A DNA stretch of 64,000 bases. Source: CAIKMD01 sp963740675. Its GTDB lineage: Bacteria; Pseudomonadota; Alphaproteobacteria; ATCC43930; CGMCC-115725. The stretch is from contig CAVUFS010000006.1 of NCBI GenBank assembly GCA_963740675.1, positions 1 through 64,000 on the forward strand. Reading direction: 5' to 3'. The position numbers and the translations under genes were made by a program. The notes below the pieces were generated by a model. It was given only the letters and a program-made list of their open reading frames with translations, did no database searches and was not told where the DNA came from. Below, piece after piece: positions 8,747-17,854 of this stretch. Numbering within the stretch: position 1 is the first letter of the stretch; every line of letters starts with the position of its first letter.

Positions 8747-9694
8747 CTAACGCTCCGTCCGCGGTGAAACCTCCCGCGAGGGGCGGCCGCTTTGGGGACC
8801 GGGTCCTGGCGCGAGCTTTTGCGTGACGATCTCTTGGAACAGCGCCGGATCGACTGCGCCGTAGCTGATCGGATTAGCCGACACACTCTGGCGCGCGAGC
8901 TGGACGTAGCTGTCGGCGTCGAGCCTCGACCCCTCCCGACGGGTCGCGTCGACCCACGCTTTGAATTGTGTCTCCGGCAGCGCTTCGACGGCAAAATGCA
9001 TGTCAGGGAAACCGTCGCCGCTGAAGTGGCTCGAGATGCCGCGATAGGTCCCTGCCTCATTGGCGCGCAGATTGAGCTGCGTGCGCATACCGTTCATCGT
9101 GTAGATCATGCTGCCGAGCTGCGGAATGAAGAACGCATTCATCACGCTCGCCGAGGTGAGTGAGAAATGGACCGGCACACCGGCTGGCATCACGAGCCGA
9201 TTGACGCTCGCGACGCGCTGGTCGGGATAGATGAACAGCCATTTCCAATCGAGCGAGACGACTTGGATCTCGAGCGGGCGCGTTTGCGTGTCTGATGCCA
9301 GAGGCGCGGCTGGATCGAGCTGGTGCGACCCGATCCACGCGACGCCGCCGAGCAGGATGATCACCATCAGCGGAATCGACCATACGACTAACTCGATCCG
9401 CCCGGAGTACTCGAAATCCGGGAGATATTTTGCCCTCGCATTGGATGCGCGGTACCACCATGCGAAAGCGAAGATTGCCAGGATCGTCGGCACCACGATC
9501 GCTAGCATGATCGCGAGTGAGTTGATCAGAATCGACCTGTCGGCTATCCCAATATCACCTTTGGGCTCGAGTACAGCCGGCTCGCATGATGCGAGGATCA
9601 AAGGCAACAAGAATACCGCCCGCCACGCGCGGCGTTGACACAGCAGACTTTTGCACGCTCCGCTTTTCGCTCGCTCTTTCAAGGCATAAACCAC
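8747..9694 (-). CDS. cyoA: Cytochrome o ubiquinol oxidase subunit II
   Basis: A 315-residue subunit II. A lipoprotein signal ends at the lipobox LASC (Cys37). Two transmembrane spans follow at about 54-76 and 95-115, then a periplasmic cupredoxin-like domain (VVSLDWKWLFIYPD, QLGSMIYTMNGM). The CuA ligands of cytochrome c oxidases are missing, as expected for a quinol oxidase. It starts at GTG 9694 and is the first gene of cyoABCD. The roughly 340 bp upstream presumably hold the promoter, but I see no FNR- or ArcA-type box I would defend. Confidence 0.93.
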   Translation of the reverse strand: MVYALKERAKSGACKSLLCQRRAWRAVFLLPLILASCEPAVLEPKGDIGIADRSILINSLAIMLAIVVPTILAIFAFAWWYRASNARAKYLPDFEYSGRIELVVWSIPLMVIILLGGVAWIGSHQLDPAAPLASDTQTRPLEIQVVSLDWKWLFIYPDQRVASVNRLVMPAGVPVHFSLTSASVMNAFFIPQLGSMIYTMNGMRTQLNLRANEAGTYRGISSHFSGDGFPDMHFAVEALPETQFKAWVDATRREGSRLDADSYVQLARQSVSANPISYGAVDPALFQEIVTQKLAPGPGPQSGRPSREVSPRTER

Positions 9695-10035
9695 CCAGAG
9701 ACCAGGTTTCGTTTTAGCCCGTCAGATGACAGCGTGACGGCACGCGCCAACAGCGTCGCTTCCGGCAAATCCGCCCTTGAATGCGAGGCTCGTTAGCTCA
9801 TTCCTCGGTGCCCTCACGGATTTCCAGTGATCTATGATTCCGCGGAAACTGAATTCGAGTCAACCTGAGATAGGGCCCTTCGTCTATCTGTCGGTGTCTG
9901 TATATGAGCACATGTACCAAACGTGGTCGCCGAAGCTTACAATGCCTTCTTAAATGCGTAGTCATTAAGAATGACGGCGAAGCTTCTGACCCTTCACTTT
10001 CGATCGAGCGCTGAGCATGAGGGAGGAAAAAGAAT
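9695..10035. other. Intergenic region between cyoA and the 10036 gene
   Basis: About 340 bp between divergent genes, so both promoters should be here. An AT-richer stretch at about 9890-9980 precedes the rightward gene, and a GGGAGG ribosome binding site lies just before ATG 10036. I find no coding segment and no clear palindrome. Confidence 0.5.
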
Positions 10036-11034
10036 ATGACCGATATCGAAATGAGCTTCGCGATGGGGCCCAATCCTCGCAATCGCGCGATTTTCGATGG
10101 GACCGTAAAGCCGTCGGGCATCGATCTCACTCTCCATAAAGTCCCTGTCAGCGAGCTGTTCTGGCGTCAGCTCCGTTTCCAGGAATTCGACGTGTCGGAA
10201 ATGTCGATTTCGTCGTTTTTGATGATCATGGCAAACGGCGACAAAAATTGGATTGGCCTACCGATTTTCACCACGCGTCATTTCTTCCATACGCTGGCGT
10301 TCGCACGAAAAGATTCGGAAATCAACAGCCCAGCCGATTACAAGGGGAAGCGTGTTGGTGTGCCCGAATTCCAGCAGACTGGCGCGCTTTGGGCCCGCGG
10401 CGCGATGATCCATGAGTTCGGCTGCAAGCAGGAGGACGTGGAATGGTGGATGGAGCGTACGCCCGACCATAGCCATGCTGGTGCCGTCGGCTTCAAGCCG
10501 CCGCAAGGTACGACGCTGAAACAAATTCCGAAAGAAAAGAGCATCGGCTCGATGTTGTTATCGGGCGAGCTCGACGCGACCAGCCTCTATTTCGGCAACG
10601 AGGTAAACATGGTCGATCGCACCTCCGTCGATCTGCGCAAGCACCCCGATATCAAACCGTTGTTCGCGGACACGCTGGCCGAATGCGCGCGCTACTACAA
10701 AAAGACAGGGATCTACCCGATCAATCACGCGATGATCATTCGCCGCTCGTTGGTCGAAAAGTATCCCTGGGCGCCCATGTCGATCTATCAGGCCATGGTC
10801 GAAGCCAACGAAGGCGCGAATAAAGAGCGCATCGAACACATGCACTACTACATCAACACGGGTCTGGTGCCGCGTGAATACGCCGCCGCCATAGAGGAGC
10901 CGATCGTACAACATGGCCTGAAGGCCAACAGGAAGACCCTCGAGACGTGCGCTCAGTATTCCTGTGAGCAGGGCCTCACCCCTCGCTTGATGAAGCTCGA
11001 GGAACTTTTCGCGCCATCGACCCTCGGCGAATAG
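10036..11034 (+). CDS. 4,5-dihydroxyphthalate decarboxylase/PBP-fold family protein
   Basis: A 332-residue protein of the group typified by 4,5-dihydroxyphthalate decarboxylase, a periplasmic-binding-protein fold often annotated as an ABC substrate-binding protein. Family signs are the FDGTVKPSGIDLTL start, the FDVSEMSISSFLM segment, DYKGKRVGVPEFQQTGALWARG, and the C-terminal EELFAPST. There is no signal peptide, so it should be cytoplasmic, which favours an enzyme (decarboxylase-like) over a transporter component. ATG 10036 has a GGGAGG site. No permease or ATPase is near. A distant relative is encoded at 39670-40566. Whether it acts on a phthalate is unknown. Confidence 0.72.
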   Translation: MTDIEMSFAMGPNPRNRAIFDGTVKPSGIDLTLHKVPVSELFWRQLRFQEFDVSEMSISSFLMIMANGDKNWIGLPIFTTRHFFHTLAFARKDSEINSPADYKGKRVGVPEFQQTGALWARGAMIHEFGCKQEDVEWWMERTPDHSHAGAVGFKPPQGTTLKQIPKEKSIGSMLLSGELDATSLYFGNEVNMVDRTSVDLRKHPDIKPLFADTLAECARYYKKTGIYPINHAMIIRRSLVEKYPWAPMSIYQAMVEANEGANKERIEHMHYYINTGLVPREYAAAIEEPIVQHGLKANRKTLETCAQYSCEQGLTPRLMKLEELFAPSTLGE

Positions 11035-11047
11035 CCAAAAGAAAGAA

Positions 11048-11071
11048 GCCCCACAGCGCAGGCTGTGGGGC
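11048..11071 (-). terminator. Intrinsic terminator between convergent genes
   Basis: A perfect 9-bp stem, GCCCCACAG / CTGTGGGGC, with a 6-nt loop. Leftward transcription meets a T-rich run after the stem (CTTCTTTC), so it best fits termination of the small lipoprotein gene at 11113-11352. It may also stop the rightward gene ending at 11034. Confidence 0.75.
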
Positions 11072-11112
11072 CCACTCTTGACCTCAAGGCAGCGGCCTTA
11101 AATACGGCCGGC

Positions 11113-11352
11113 TTAGTGTCCGACCGCGTTGTCGATGGCGTTGCCCGTATTCCGAGCGCCCGTGCCAATAGCATCGCCCGTCGCTTTTGCACCGTTAACG
11201 ATGCCATGGCCCGTGTCGGTCGCGGCGTTGCCAATCGAGTGACCGGCGGAATCGAAGTTGTCTTGCGCGCGTGCGCCATCCCGGTTGCATCCGGCGAGGC
11301 CCAGCACCGCAACGGCGAGGATGACCAAGGGAAGAAGCTTGTTGTTCGTCAT
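11113..11352 (-). CDS. Small lipoprotein with GN/TG-rich repeats
   Basis: A 79-residue predicted lipoprotein. The signal peptide ends at the lipobox LAGC (Cys22). The mature part is a glycine/asparagine-rich string with loosely repeated units (GHSIGNAATDTG, GHGIVNGAKATG, GTGARNTGNAID) that could form an amphipathic or intrinsically disordered tail. ATG 11352 has an AGGAG site. Size and layout recall entericidin-like or stress-induced small lipoproteins, but I do not assign it. It lies divergent to the MFS gene and in front of a terminator. Confidence 0.75.
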   Translation of the reverse strand: MTNNKLLPLVILAVAVLGLAGCNRDGARAQDNFDSAGHSIGNAATDTGHGIVNGAKATGDAIGTGARNTGNAIDNAVGH

Positions 11353-11499
11353 GATACTCTGTCCACTCCTAGTATACGTCACGCTGTTAACATCCGATCC
11401 CTTGGATTCGATCCCTCGGAACCGGCGGAGGATCGCTTGCCGGGGTGGTTGCGGATAGACTTGTCCGAAGACCCGGTAGACCAGACGCCCGACTTTGGA

Positions 11500-12993
11500 A
11501 TGGATATGAGCGACGCGTTCGTCGAGCTTAATCATCGCGACGCCCTGAAGATCACCATCGGGGTGCTGCTCCCCCTCTTCCTCAGCTCACTCGACCAGAC
11601 GATCGTCGGCGCCGCGCTGCCCGCCATCGGCCGATCTTTCGGCGACCTGCAAAACGTTCCCTGGGTGGCAACGGCCTATCTCCTCACCGGCACAGCGGTG
11701 ACGCCGGTCGTCGGCAAACTGAGCGACATCCACGGCCGGCGTGCAACCATGCTCGCTTCCATTGCCGTCTTCCTGGCCGGCTCGACCCTCTCAGCACTGG
11801 CGCCGAGCCTCATTGCCCTCATCTTAGGGCGCGCAATTCAAGGCTTTGGCGGCGGCGGCCTGATCGTCATTGCCATGACCATCCTCGCCGACATCGCGGC
11901 GCCGAAGGACCGCGCCCGGTATTACACCTACTTTGTCATCGTCTTCGCGAGCGCGGGTGCGCTCGGTCCGGCCCTGGGCGGCTTCTTCGCGCAATATCTC
12001 GACTGGACGGTGATTTTCTGGATCAACCTGCCGCTCGGCTTGCTTTCCTTCCTGATATCGAACGGGCAACTCCGGCGGTTGCCCAGACACGGACGGCAGC
12101 ACCGGCTCGACCTTGCCGGCGCGGGCCTGGTCATGGTGGCGACGGCCAGTTTGATGGCGACCATCGACCTCGGCGGCAGCCGCTTCGACTGGGGATCGGC
12201 CCCTATCCTCGGTCTTGCGGCGCTCTCCGTCGCGAGCTGGCTCGGCTTTGCCATACGGCTGCGGACGGCGCGCGAGCCGTTGGTTCCGCTCGGCGTGCTC
12301 TCCAATCGCGTCGTCATCTTCGCGGTCTTGTCCAACGCGATGAGCGCGAGCTCGATCATGGTCCTGAGCATCTTCCTGCCCATATTCCTTCAGCTTTTGG
12401 TCGGGCTCGGCGCCTCGAACGCCGGCCTGCTGCTGATGACGTTGATGTTCAGCTTCAATGTCGGCGCGGGAATTTCCGGCTATGTCACCGGGCGGGTGCG
12501 CCGTTACAAGGTTTTGCCCATGATCGGCGTGCTCTTGGCGCTGTCGGTGACGGTGGCGCTCGGCTTTGCCGCCGACCAGTTTGGGCTCATCACGATCGAA
12601 GTGCTGCTGACGATCATCGGCCTCGGCGCCGGTACCGTGCCACCCATGGCGACGGTAGCGCTGCAGAACGCGGTAGAACGGACTGAGCTCGGCGCCGCGA
12701 CCGCGTCCCTCAATTTCGTCCGCAGCCTCGCGGGGACAATGTGCGTCGGCGTGTTTGGTGCCCTCCTTGCCGCCAAGCTGGGGAACGGAGGCCTGCACGA
12801 GACTTTGTCGACAGCGGCGAGCGGCGAGCAGAGCGCGCTCGCCCAAACGTTCCAAATCATCTTCTTCGGCACGTCGGCTGGTTTTGCCTTATGCCTGGTC
12901 TCGCTCTGGCGGCTCGAAGAGCGGCCGCTCCGGTCCAGCAAGCCCGCCGGCACGCCAGACGATCTGACCCTCGCCGCAAGCACGAACGACTAG
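11500..12993 (+). CDS. MFS drug:H+ antiporter, DHA2 (EmrB/QacA) family
   Basis: A 497-residue efflux-type transporter with about 14 membrane spans. It shows the DHA2 hallmarks: LSSLDQTIVGAALPAIGR in helix 1, WVATAYLLTGTA in helix 2, the motif-A loop GKLSDIHGRR, and GRAIQGFGGGGLIVIA. The frame is open further upstream, but that region overlaps the antisense lipoprotein gene and reads as non-family sequence, so ATG 11500 (or 11506) is the likely start. An LLM gene follows 21 bp downstream, probably co-transcribed. No membrane-fusion (EmrA-like) partner is present. It may export a toxic intermediate or an antibiotic. Confidence 0.88.
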   Translation: MDMSDAFVELNHRDALKITIGVLLPLFLSSLDQTIVGAALPAIGRSFGDLQNVPWVATAYLLTGTAVTPVVGKLSDIHGRRATMLASIAVFLAGSTLSALAPSLIALILGRAIQGFGGGGLIVIAMTILADIAAPKDRARYYTYFVIVFASAGALGPALGGFFAQYLDWTVIFWINLPLGLLSFLISNGQLRRLPRHGRQHRLDLAGAGLVMVATASLMATIDLGGSRFDWGSAPILGLAALSVASWLGFAIRLRTAREPLVPLGVLSNRVVIFAVLSNAMSASSIMVLSIFLPIFLQLLVGLGASNAGLLLMTLMFSFNVGAGISGYVTGRVRRYKVLPMIGVLLALSVTVALGFAADQFGLITIEVLLTIIGLGAGTVPPMATVALQNAVERTELGAATASLNFVRSLAGTMCVGVFGALLAAKLGNGGLHETLSTAASGEQSALAQTFQIIFFGTSAGFALCLVSLWRLEERPLRSSKPAGTPDDLTLAASTND

Positions 12994-13014
12994 CTATTCA
13001 TTCGGAGGAGAACG

Positions 13015-13941
13015 ATGAAAACGACGAGCGGTGTCAACTTGGGCATTTCACTGCCCTACTCGTTTCCAGACGCGCGCGTAGACCACGCATACATCCGCAG
13101 GTTCGTCCGCCATGCCGAGGCGCTCGACTTCGACGACGGATGGTTGACGGAGGGCATCCTCAATCCGAACTTCGTGCTCGAGCCGGTAACCTATATCGCG
13201 CACCTCGCGGCGCTGACCGAGAAGATTCGGTTCGGCATCTCGGTGATCATCCTCAACCATCGAAACCCGATCCAGCTCGCGAAGCAACTCGCCACCGTCG
13301 ACCATCTCAGCAATGGCCGTCTCACGGTCGGCTTCGGGCTGGGCTCGGGAACAAGCCTCTACCCGGCATTCGGTATCGGCCAGGAGAAACGCGTCACGCG
13401 TTTCGAGGAGGCGATGAAGGTGATGACCGCGCTTTGGACTGAGGAGCGCGTCACACTCGATGGGCAGTTCTGGAAGCTCAGCAACCAGGGGATGCAGCCG
13501 CGCCCCTTGCAGAAGCCGCGCCTACCTGTGTTCCTCGGCGGACACTCGGAGCCCGCCATGCGCCGCGCCATCAGGCTGGCCGACGGCTGGATGGCCGCCG
13601 GGTCCACCGGCAACGAGGAATCGCTCGTCGATCTCGGTAGGATGCACGGCTACCTCGCGGAAGCCGGTGTCGATCCCAAGAGCTTCTGGCTTTCCAAACG
13701 CATCTATATCGCGGTGGAAGACGACCGGGCGAAAGCCAGACAGAAGCTGAACGCTGCACTCAGCTATCAATACGCGGGGCGCGATCAGAGCCACGTTGGG
13801 CTTGCAGCGACGCCATCGGAGGCCGTGGAATGGCTCGGGCGCTTCGTCGGCGCGGGCGTCAACCACATCCTGCTCAACCCATGCTACGAGCATGAGAGCC
13901 AGATGGAGATATTGGCCACGAAGGTCGTGCCGCAGCTTTAG
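13015..13941 (+). CDS. LLM class flavin-dependent oxidoreductase
   Basis: A 308-residue luciferase-like monooxygenase. Family features are the GISLPYSFPDARVD start, LAALTEKIRFGISVIIL, LSNGRLTVGFGLGSG, VFLGGHSEPAMRRAIRLADGW, and a C-terminal barrel strand VNHILLNPCYE. This last part resembles F420/FMN-dependent TIGR03619-type proteins. It has a strong GGAGGAG site before ATG 13015 and follows the MFS gene closely. It is convergent with the binding-protein gene at 13980-14909. The 3' end of this gene and the 3' end of that neighbour are both found again as a degraded copy at 15.5-15.9 kb. Confidence 0.86.
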   Translation: MKTTSGVNLGISLPYSFPDARVDHAYIRRFVRHAEALDFDDGWLTEGILNPNFVLEPVTYIAHLAALTEKIRFGISVIILNHRNPIQLAKQLATVDHLSNGRLTVGFGLGSGTSLYPAFGIGQEKRVTRFEEAMKVMTALWTEERVTLDGQFWKLSNQGMQPRPLQKPRLPVFLGGHSEPAMRRAIRLADGWMAAGSTGNEESLVDLGRMHGYLAEAGVDPKSFWLSKRIYIAVEDDRAKARQKLNAALSYQYAGRDQSHVGLAATPSEAVEWLGRFVGAGVNHILLNPCYEHESQMEILATKVVPQL

Positions 13942-13979
13942 GACGGCGCGATCTCGATCTCTAGACGTGAGCGCCCCTG

Positions 13980-14909
13980 CTATCTGATGAGGAGGCTGTT
14001 CGCGTCGATGTCCTTCGTCAGCATGTGCTGACGCTTCATGACATCGGCCCACCACGCCAGTTCTTTCGGCTGCAGATCGAGCACCTGCGGCGAGATCTCG
14101 ATGGTCTTCATGACCTGCGGCGGAAGCTTCGCATAGATGTTGATGTCTTCTCGTGCCTTGTCCGGCTGGCTGGAGCTGAAGCTGAGACCGTCGCGGAGGG
14201 ATTGGCGAAACGCCGCGATATCTTTCCCGTGCTGTTCCGCCCAGGCGCGCGTCGCCGCATACAAGACGATCGGCTTATCGACCGGGATCTCCTCGGTGAG
14301 GGTGAGCGCGTTGTAGCCCTTGCCGCCGGCAAGGATTTGCGATGCGAAGGGTTCGACCGCGACGACGGCATCGACCGTGCGCGCCGCGAGCGTGTCGCGC
14401 ATCTGCGGCATCGAGATTTCGACGAAGTTGACCTTGCCCGGATCGACGCCGTGTTGATCGAGCCAATAGCGGAAGAGAACGTGCATGCCGGCGCCGAGCC
14501 CCGGCACGCCCACCTTGCGGCCGATATAGTCCTGGGCCGCATGGATATTCGTGTCGTTGGCGGCAATCACGATCTGATCGGCTGGCTTCTGCTTCGTCAC
14601 CGTGCCGCCCGCCAGCACGACGAGATCGAGACCGCCGTCGATCGCCTGAAAGAACGTCGGCGTTGTCATCACCGCGACGTCGATGGAGCCGCCGACCAGC
14701 GCCGGCGGAAGATCGGGATTGAGCCGGATCATGATGATGTTCACATCGAGACCACGCTGCGCGAAGAAGCCCTCGTGCTTCGCCGCAAAGAGCGCGGAGC
14801 TGGCCGTTCCGGCACTGCCGACCGTGATCTTGGTCTGCGCGCGAACCGGCAGCGCGCCCACCACCGCCGCCACCAAAAGAACCAAGCCCAAACGGATAAG
14901 ATGCGTCAT
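13980..14909 (-). CDS. NMT1/SsuA-type ABC substrate-binding protein
   Basis: A 309-residue periplasmic binding protein with a cleavable signal peptide (cleavage near VRA-Q, residue 24). It shows the NMT1/SsuA pattern: ITVGSAGTASSALFAAKHEG, FFAQRGLDVNII, LVGGSIDVAVMTTPTF, and GRKVGVPGLGAGMHVLFRYWL. Relatives bind aliphatic sulfonates, pyrimidine precursors or aromatic acids. No permease or ATPase gene is near. A Rieske gene lies upstream on the same strand (15027-15341). The convergent LLM gene suggests a catabolic theme, but the ligand is unknown. Confidence 0.85.
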   Translation of the reverse strand: MTHLIRLGLVLLVAAVVGALPVRAQTKITVGSAGTASSALFAAKHEGFFAQRGLDVNIIMIRLNPDLPPALVGGSIDVAVMTTPTFFQAIDGGLDLVVLAGGTVTKQKPADQIVIAANDTNIHAAQDYIGRKVGVPGLGAGMHVLFRYWLDQHGVDPGKVNFVEISMPQMRDTLAARTVDAVVAVEPFASQILAGGKGYNALTLTEEIPVDKPIVLYAATRAWAEQHGKDIAAFRQSLRDGLSFSSSQPDKAREDINIYAKLPPQVMKTIEISPQVLDLQPKELAWWADVMKRQHMLTKDIDANSLLIR

Positions 14910-15026
14910 CCCTGTCCTCCCCGAATGCTCCGCGTGTTTCCGCGAGAGTTCTGTGAGGTCAGCCTAACGTGCTCGACGCTGCCCGCAATGGTTTTGCGTA
15001 GCACTGTGGCGATCAGACACCTCGCA

Positions 15027-15341
15027 TCAAGCTTGCGTTAAGGTCACGACGCCGTCCTCGATCGTCACCTTATAGACGGGAACTTTGAGATCGGAATTGG
15101 TCGCGCTCTCGCCGTAATCGAGCTTGAAGCGGAAGAAATGCCAGGGACAGATCACTTCCCGGTCCTCGACACTGACAGTGCCTTTGCTCAAGGGAGCGCC
15201 GCGATGAGGACAGGAATCCAGCAACGCATGGACGCTGTCGCCGCAACGGACGATAGCAATCGGAAAATCATCGTCGACCATGAAACGAAGGATGCTGCCA
15301 TCCGCGAGTTCATCGAAACGACAGACCGGAATCCCCGCCAT
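15027..15341 (-). CDS. Rieske [2Fe-2S] ferredoxin-like protein
   Basis: A 104-residue single-domain Rieske protein of the type that feeds electrons to ring-hydroxylating oxygenases (or acts like NirD). Both cluster motifs are intact: SCPHRGAPL (Cys-X-His) and CPWHFFRF (Cys-X2-His), with 18 residues between the Cys-X-His and Cys-X2-His motifs. It has no signal peptide and is therefore cytoplasmic. No oxygenase alpha subunit or reductase is adjacent. It lies between the intact LLM/SBP pair and the remnants of a second copy of that pair, so it may be what is left of a larger module. Confidence 0.88.
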   Translation of the reverse strand: MAGIPVCRFDELADGSILRFMVDDDFPIAIVRCGDSVHALLDSCPHRGAPLSKGTVSVEDREVICPWHFFRFKLDYGESATNSDLKVPVYKVTIEDGVVTLTQA

Positions 15342-15491
15342 CTTGGCTCCCCGCGAATGAGATCATGCAGCCACCCGGGCGGCAGCTTCTTCGACAGTAT
15401 CGACATCGCGCTCTAAACCATCGAGAGCGGATGCGCGACGCCGCTGTGCCGAGCATAGCCGACACGCCGGCTCGCGGTCTAACGCGCGCAC

Positions 15492-15709
15492 GTGGTCACG
15501 CAGGCAAAAGCTCGGCAGAAGCTGACCGCGGCGCTCAATTATCAATACGTTGGCCGCGACCAGAGCCGCGTCGGGCTTGCCGCGAGGCCATCGGAGGCCG
15601 CAGAATGGCTCGGACTTTTCATCGCCGCCGGCGTCAACTGCTCAACCCCTGCTACGAGCATGAGAGCCAGACGGAGATCTTGGCCACGAAGGTCGTGCCA
15701 CGGCTTTAG
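15492..15709 (+). pseudogene. Degraded copy of the 3' end of the LLM gene
   Basis: This segment repeats the last 70 or so codons of the LLM gene at 13015-13941 (AKARQKLTAALNYQYVGRDQ, then VGLAARPSEAAEWLG). Near 15640 ten bases (CACATCCTGC in the intact copy) are missing, which shifts the frame. The other frame then resumes with LLNPCYEHESQTEILATKV and the stop at 15707-15709. Nucleotide identity is roughly 80 percent, so the duplication is old. Upstream of about 15490 homology stops. Confidence 0.85.
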
Positions 15710-15746
15710 GATTGCGCGATCTTGATTTCTGACGCTAACGACCCTG

Positions 15747-15866
15747 CTATTTGATCAGGAGACTGTTAGCATCGATGTCCTTCGTCAACATGTGCTGACG
15801 TTTCAGGACATCGGCGCACGACGCCAGATTCTTCGGCTGCAGATCGAGCACCTGCGCGCCCTCACG
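15747..15866 (-). pseudogene. Degraded copy of the 3' end of the NMT1-type SBP gene
   Basis: On the minus strand this reads LKRQHMLTKDIDANSLLIK and stop, preceded by QVLDLQPK. That is the same C-terminus as the protein at 13980-14909 (MKRQHMLTKDIDANSLLIR). It sits in the same convergent position relative to the LLM remnant as in the intact pair. The rest of the gene is gone. The flanking DNA to about 15960 holds nothing else I can identify. Confidence 0.85.
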
Positions 15867-15963
15867 GCCCGAGAAACGTGCGAGGCGTCCTTAAACAAGG
15901 CTACCAATGACCCAGGCGGCCCGATGAGGATCTAACTTAGCCACCACCGAGCGCCCGAGGTCG

Positions 15964-16566
15964 TCAATCAATGGGAATCTCTTCGCCGGCGAAAAAGGCA
16001 TGCGATCCTCGGTGCGCCGGGACAACTCCCTCGGGGGCAACGGCAGATTTGGGTAGCGCGTCTTCGTGCTCAGCCAGCGTCTGCGCCAAACGGTAAGCGT
16101 CGCGGGCCATGAAATCCGGCCGAGACACCAGAACGTGGCTCCCGAATGAGACGATAAGCCTTAACGGCACGTTGCGAATATCGTCGAAGGGCGGCTTGGC
16201 GAGAAAGAGGGCCTCGGCGCTCTCCACCGCCATGATTGCGACGTCCTGTTGATTCGTGCCGATGAGCACGCCGACCCGCCGTGTGTCCGCTGCGCGGGCC
16301 AGTTGGGGACGCGAGTTTGGCAGAAAGCGCGCCAGCACATCAACCACCGCCGCGGCGAAAGCGCTCGCCGTTTCATCATCGCGCTGGCCGACGATCAGAA
16401 GGCGGTAGCGTCGGTAGATCGACGACATGCGGTCCGGTTCCAAATCGGCGAGCAAAAACCTGGCGACGCCTTTGCGCTCGTCGGCGGCAATGGCAGCCGG
16501 ACCGTACCCAACGAGCACGAGCGCCGCAGCGCCCGCCCCCGACCTCAGAAATGTGCGCCGCTCCAC
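15964..16566 (-). CDS. Tat-signal protein of unknown function
   Basis: A 200-residue protein with an apparent twin-arginine signal (ERRTFLRSGAGAAALVLVGY, cleavage near AIAA), so it is probably exported folded. The mature part has alternating strand/helix segments such as YRLLIVGQRDDETASAFAAA, RRVGVLIGTNQQDVAIM and VPLRLIVSFGSHVLVSR. These resemble a lobe of a binding-protein fold, possibly a shortened TAXI-like protein. It starts at GTG 16566 with a GGAG site, one base after the stop of the amidase gene, so the two form an operon. I do not assign a function. Confidence 0.7.
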   Translation of the reverse strand: MERRTFLRSGAGAAALVLVGYGPAAIAADERKGVARFLLADLEPDRMSSIYRRYRLLIVGQRDDETASAFAAAVVDVLARFLPNSRPQLARAADTRRVGVLIGTNQQDVAIMAVESAEALFLAKPPFDDIRNVPLRLIVSFGSHVLVSRPDFMARDAYRLAQTLAEHEDALPKSAVAPEGVVPAHRGSHAFFAGEEIPID

Positions 16567-16567
16567 T

Positions 16568-17854
16568 TTATTGCTCCGTGAACACGTCGCGATTTAAGAT
16601 CGCCGTAACACCTACGTTCGGCACGTCGACGACTTGCGCGATATTAAGATCGACAGCCACACTCGCGAGTACGTACGCCTGCTCGCGGGTCAGCCCCTTC
16701 GTCTTGACCAGAAAGTCGATCATATTGAGCGTGGCGTTTCTCGCCGCCAGCGTGAGATCCTCCGAAAGGTTGGCGAGGGGAACAATCTTCTGGGCACCGA
16801 GATAAGTGGAAAACACCGGCAACTCGCCTTCTGGCTTAAGCGGAAGCCCCGAGATCGCATAGAAACTCGAAGGAGCGAGTTTCTTGAGCTGCGAACCGCC
16901 TTCGACATGCATGGTCGTAATCCGCGAAGCCCCGCTCGGGATCACGTTGGCTCGAAGCGTCACCTTGGCGCCCATTTCGATCGCCGTGCCCGCCACCTCA
17001 CCACCTCCCATGGCGAAATGGACATCACCGGCGAAGATTCCACAGCCATCGATGAAGCAAGGGAACAGCAGCGTGGTCCCGACGACGGTTTCCTTGGTGT
17101 CCGTATTGCCGCCGTTCTCGCGCGGCGGGACAGTCCGCATGCATTCGTCCTTCGCTGTGCCGTCGACGCCACAGATATTGGCCGGTAGGGCGTCGACGGG
17201 TTGGGGCGTCAGCACCGCACCACCCGCATCGGCAAGCGCCTTCTCCCGCTTAAGCCATTTGTCGAGTTCTGCCTTGTCCGGGAGCACACCAACGGTACCC
17301 ATGAATGCATTCATGGGTACCGCGATTCCCGGCATGTCCTTCGAACGCGCTTCAAGGCGGTTCAGCTCCCAGTGAACGATGTAAGGATCGGGAAACAAAT
17401 CGCGCAAGAATCCAAATCCCGGGACAATCGTGGTGGTACCGAAATCATCGGGCGTGATATCCACCACAGTTACAGCGATGGCGTCGCCCGCCTGTGCCCC
17501 TTCAATGTAGACGGGCCCTGTCAACGGATGGCAGCGGTCCAGATTGACGGCCGCCACGTCATTGGCCGTCGAATTGAAGTCGAGGTCAGAATCAAGCCCG
17601 TCGCGCGTCTCAAGTATGAAGTCCTGCTCAGGCTTTACACGAGCGACTGGCGGGACTGCGTAATGAATCCGATTGAAGCAGTTTGGATCGTCTTTGCAGT
17701 GCTCGCCCGACTTTGCCACGATCACTGGGGCTGGGCCCTTCACGTGGCTGGTGTCGGCCAACGCACTGTTCAAGCTCCCGACAAGAAACAGAGCACCGCC
17801 CAGCCCCTTCAGGCCGGCGGGGACGATGGATGCGTAGTGTAAGCATGGAGTCAT
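16568..17854 (-). CDS. Exported acetamidase/formamidase-family protein
   Basis: A 428-residue member of the acetamidase/formamidase (FmdA/AmdA) family, which hydrolyses short amides to acid plus ammonia. Family features are IEGAQAGDAIAVTVVDI, the GFGFLRDLF segment, IAVPMNAFMGTVGVLP, GCGIFAGDVHFAMGGGEVAGT and the late ASVAVDLNIAQVVD. The start at ATG 17854 has a very strong GAGGAGG site and gives an N-terminal signal peptide (ending NSALA), so the enzyme should act in the periplasm, which is less usual for the family. It is followed directly by the Tat-signal gene. The natural amide is not evident. Confidence 0.85.
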   Translation of the reverse strand: MTPCLHYASIVPAGLKGLGGALFLVGSLNSALADTSHVKGPAPVIVAKSGEHCKDDPNCFNRIHYAVPPVARVKPEQDFILETRDGLDSDLDFNSTANDVAAVNLDRCHPLTGPVYIEGAQAGDAIAVTVVDITPDDFGTTTIVPGFGFLRDLFPDPYIVHWELNRLEARSKDMPGIAVPMNAFMGTVGVLPDKAELDKWLKREKALADAGGAVLTPQPVDALPANICGVDGTAKDECMRTVPPRENGGNTDTKETVVGTTLLFPCFIDGCGIFAGDVHFAMGGGEVAGTAIEMGAKVTLRANVIPSGASRITTMHVEGGSQLKKLAPSSFYAISGLPLKPEGELPVFSTYLGAQKIVPLANLSEDLTLAARNATLNMIDFLVKTKGLTREQAYVLASVAVDLNIAQVVDVPNVGVTAILNRDVFTEQ

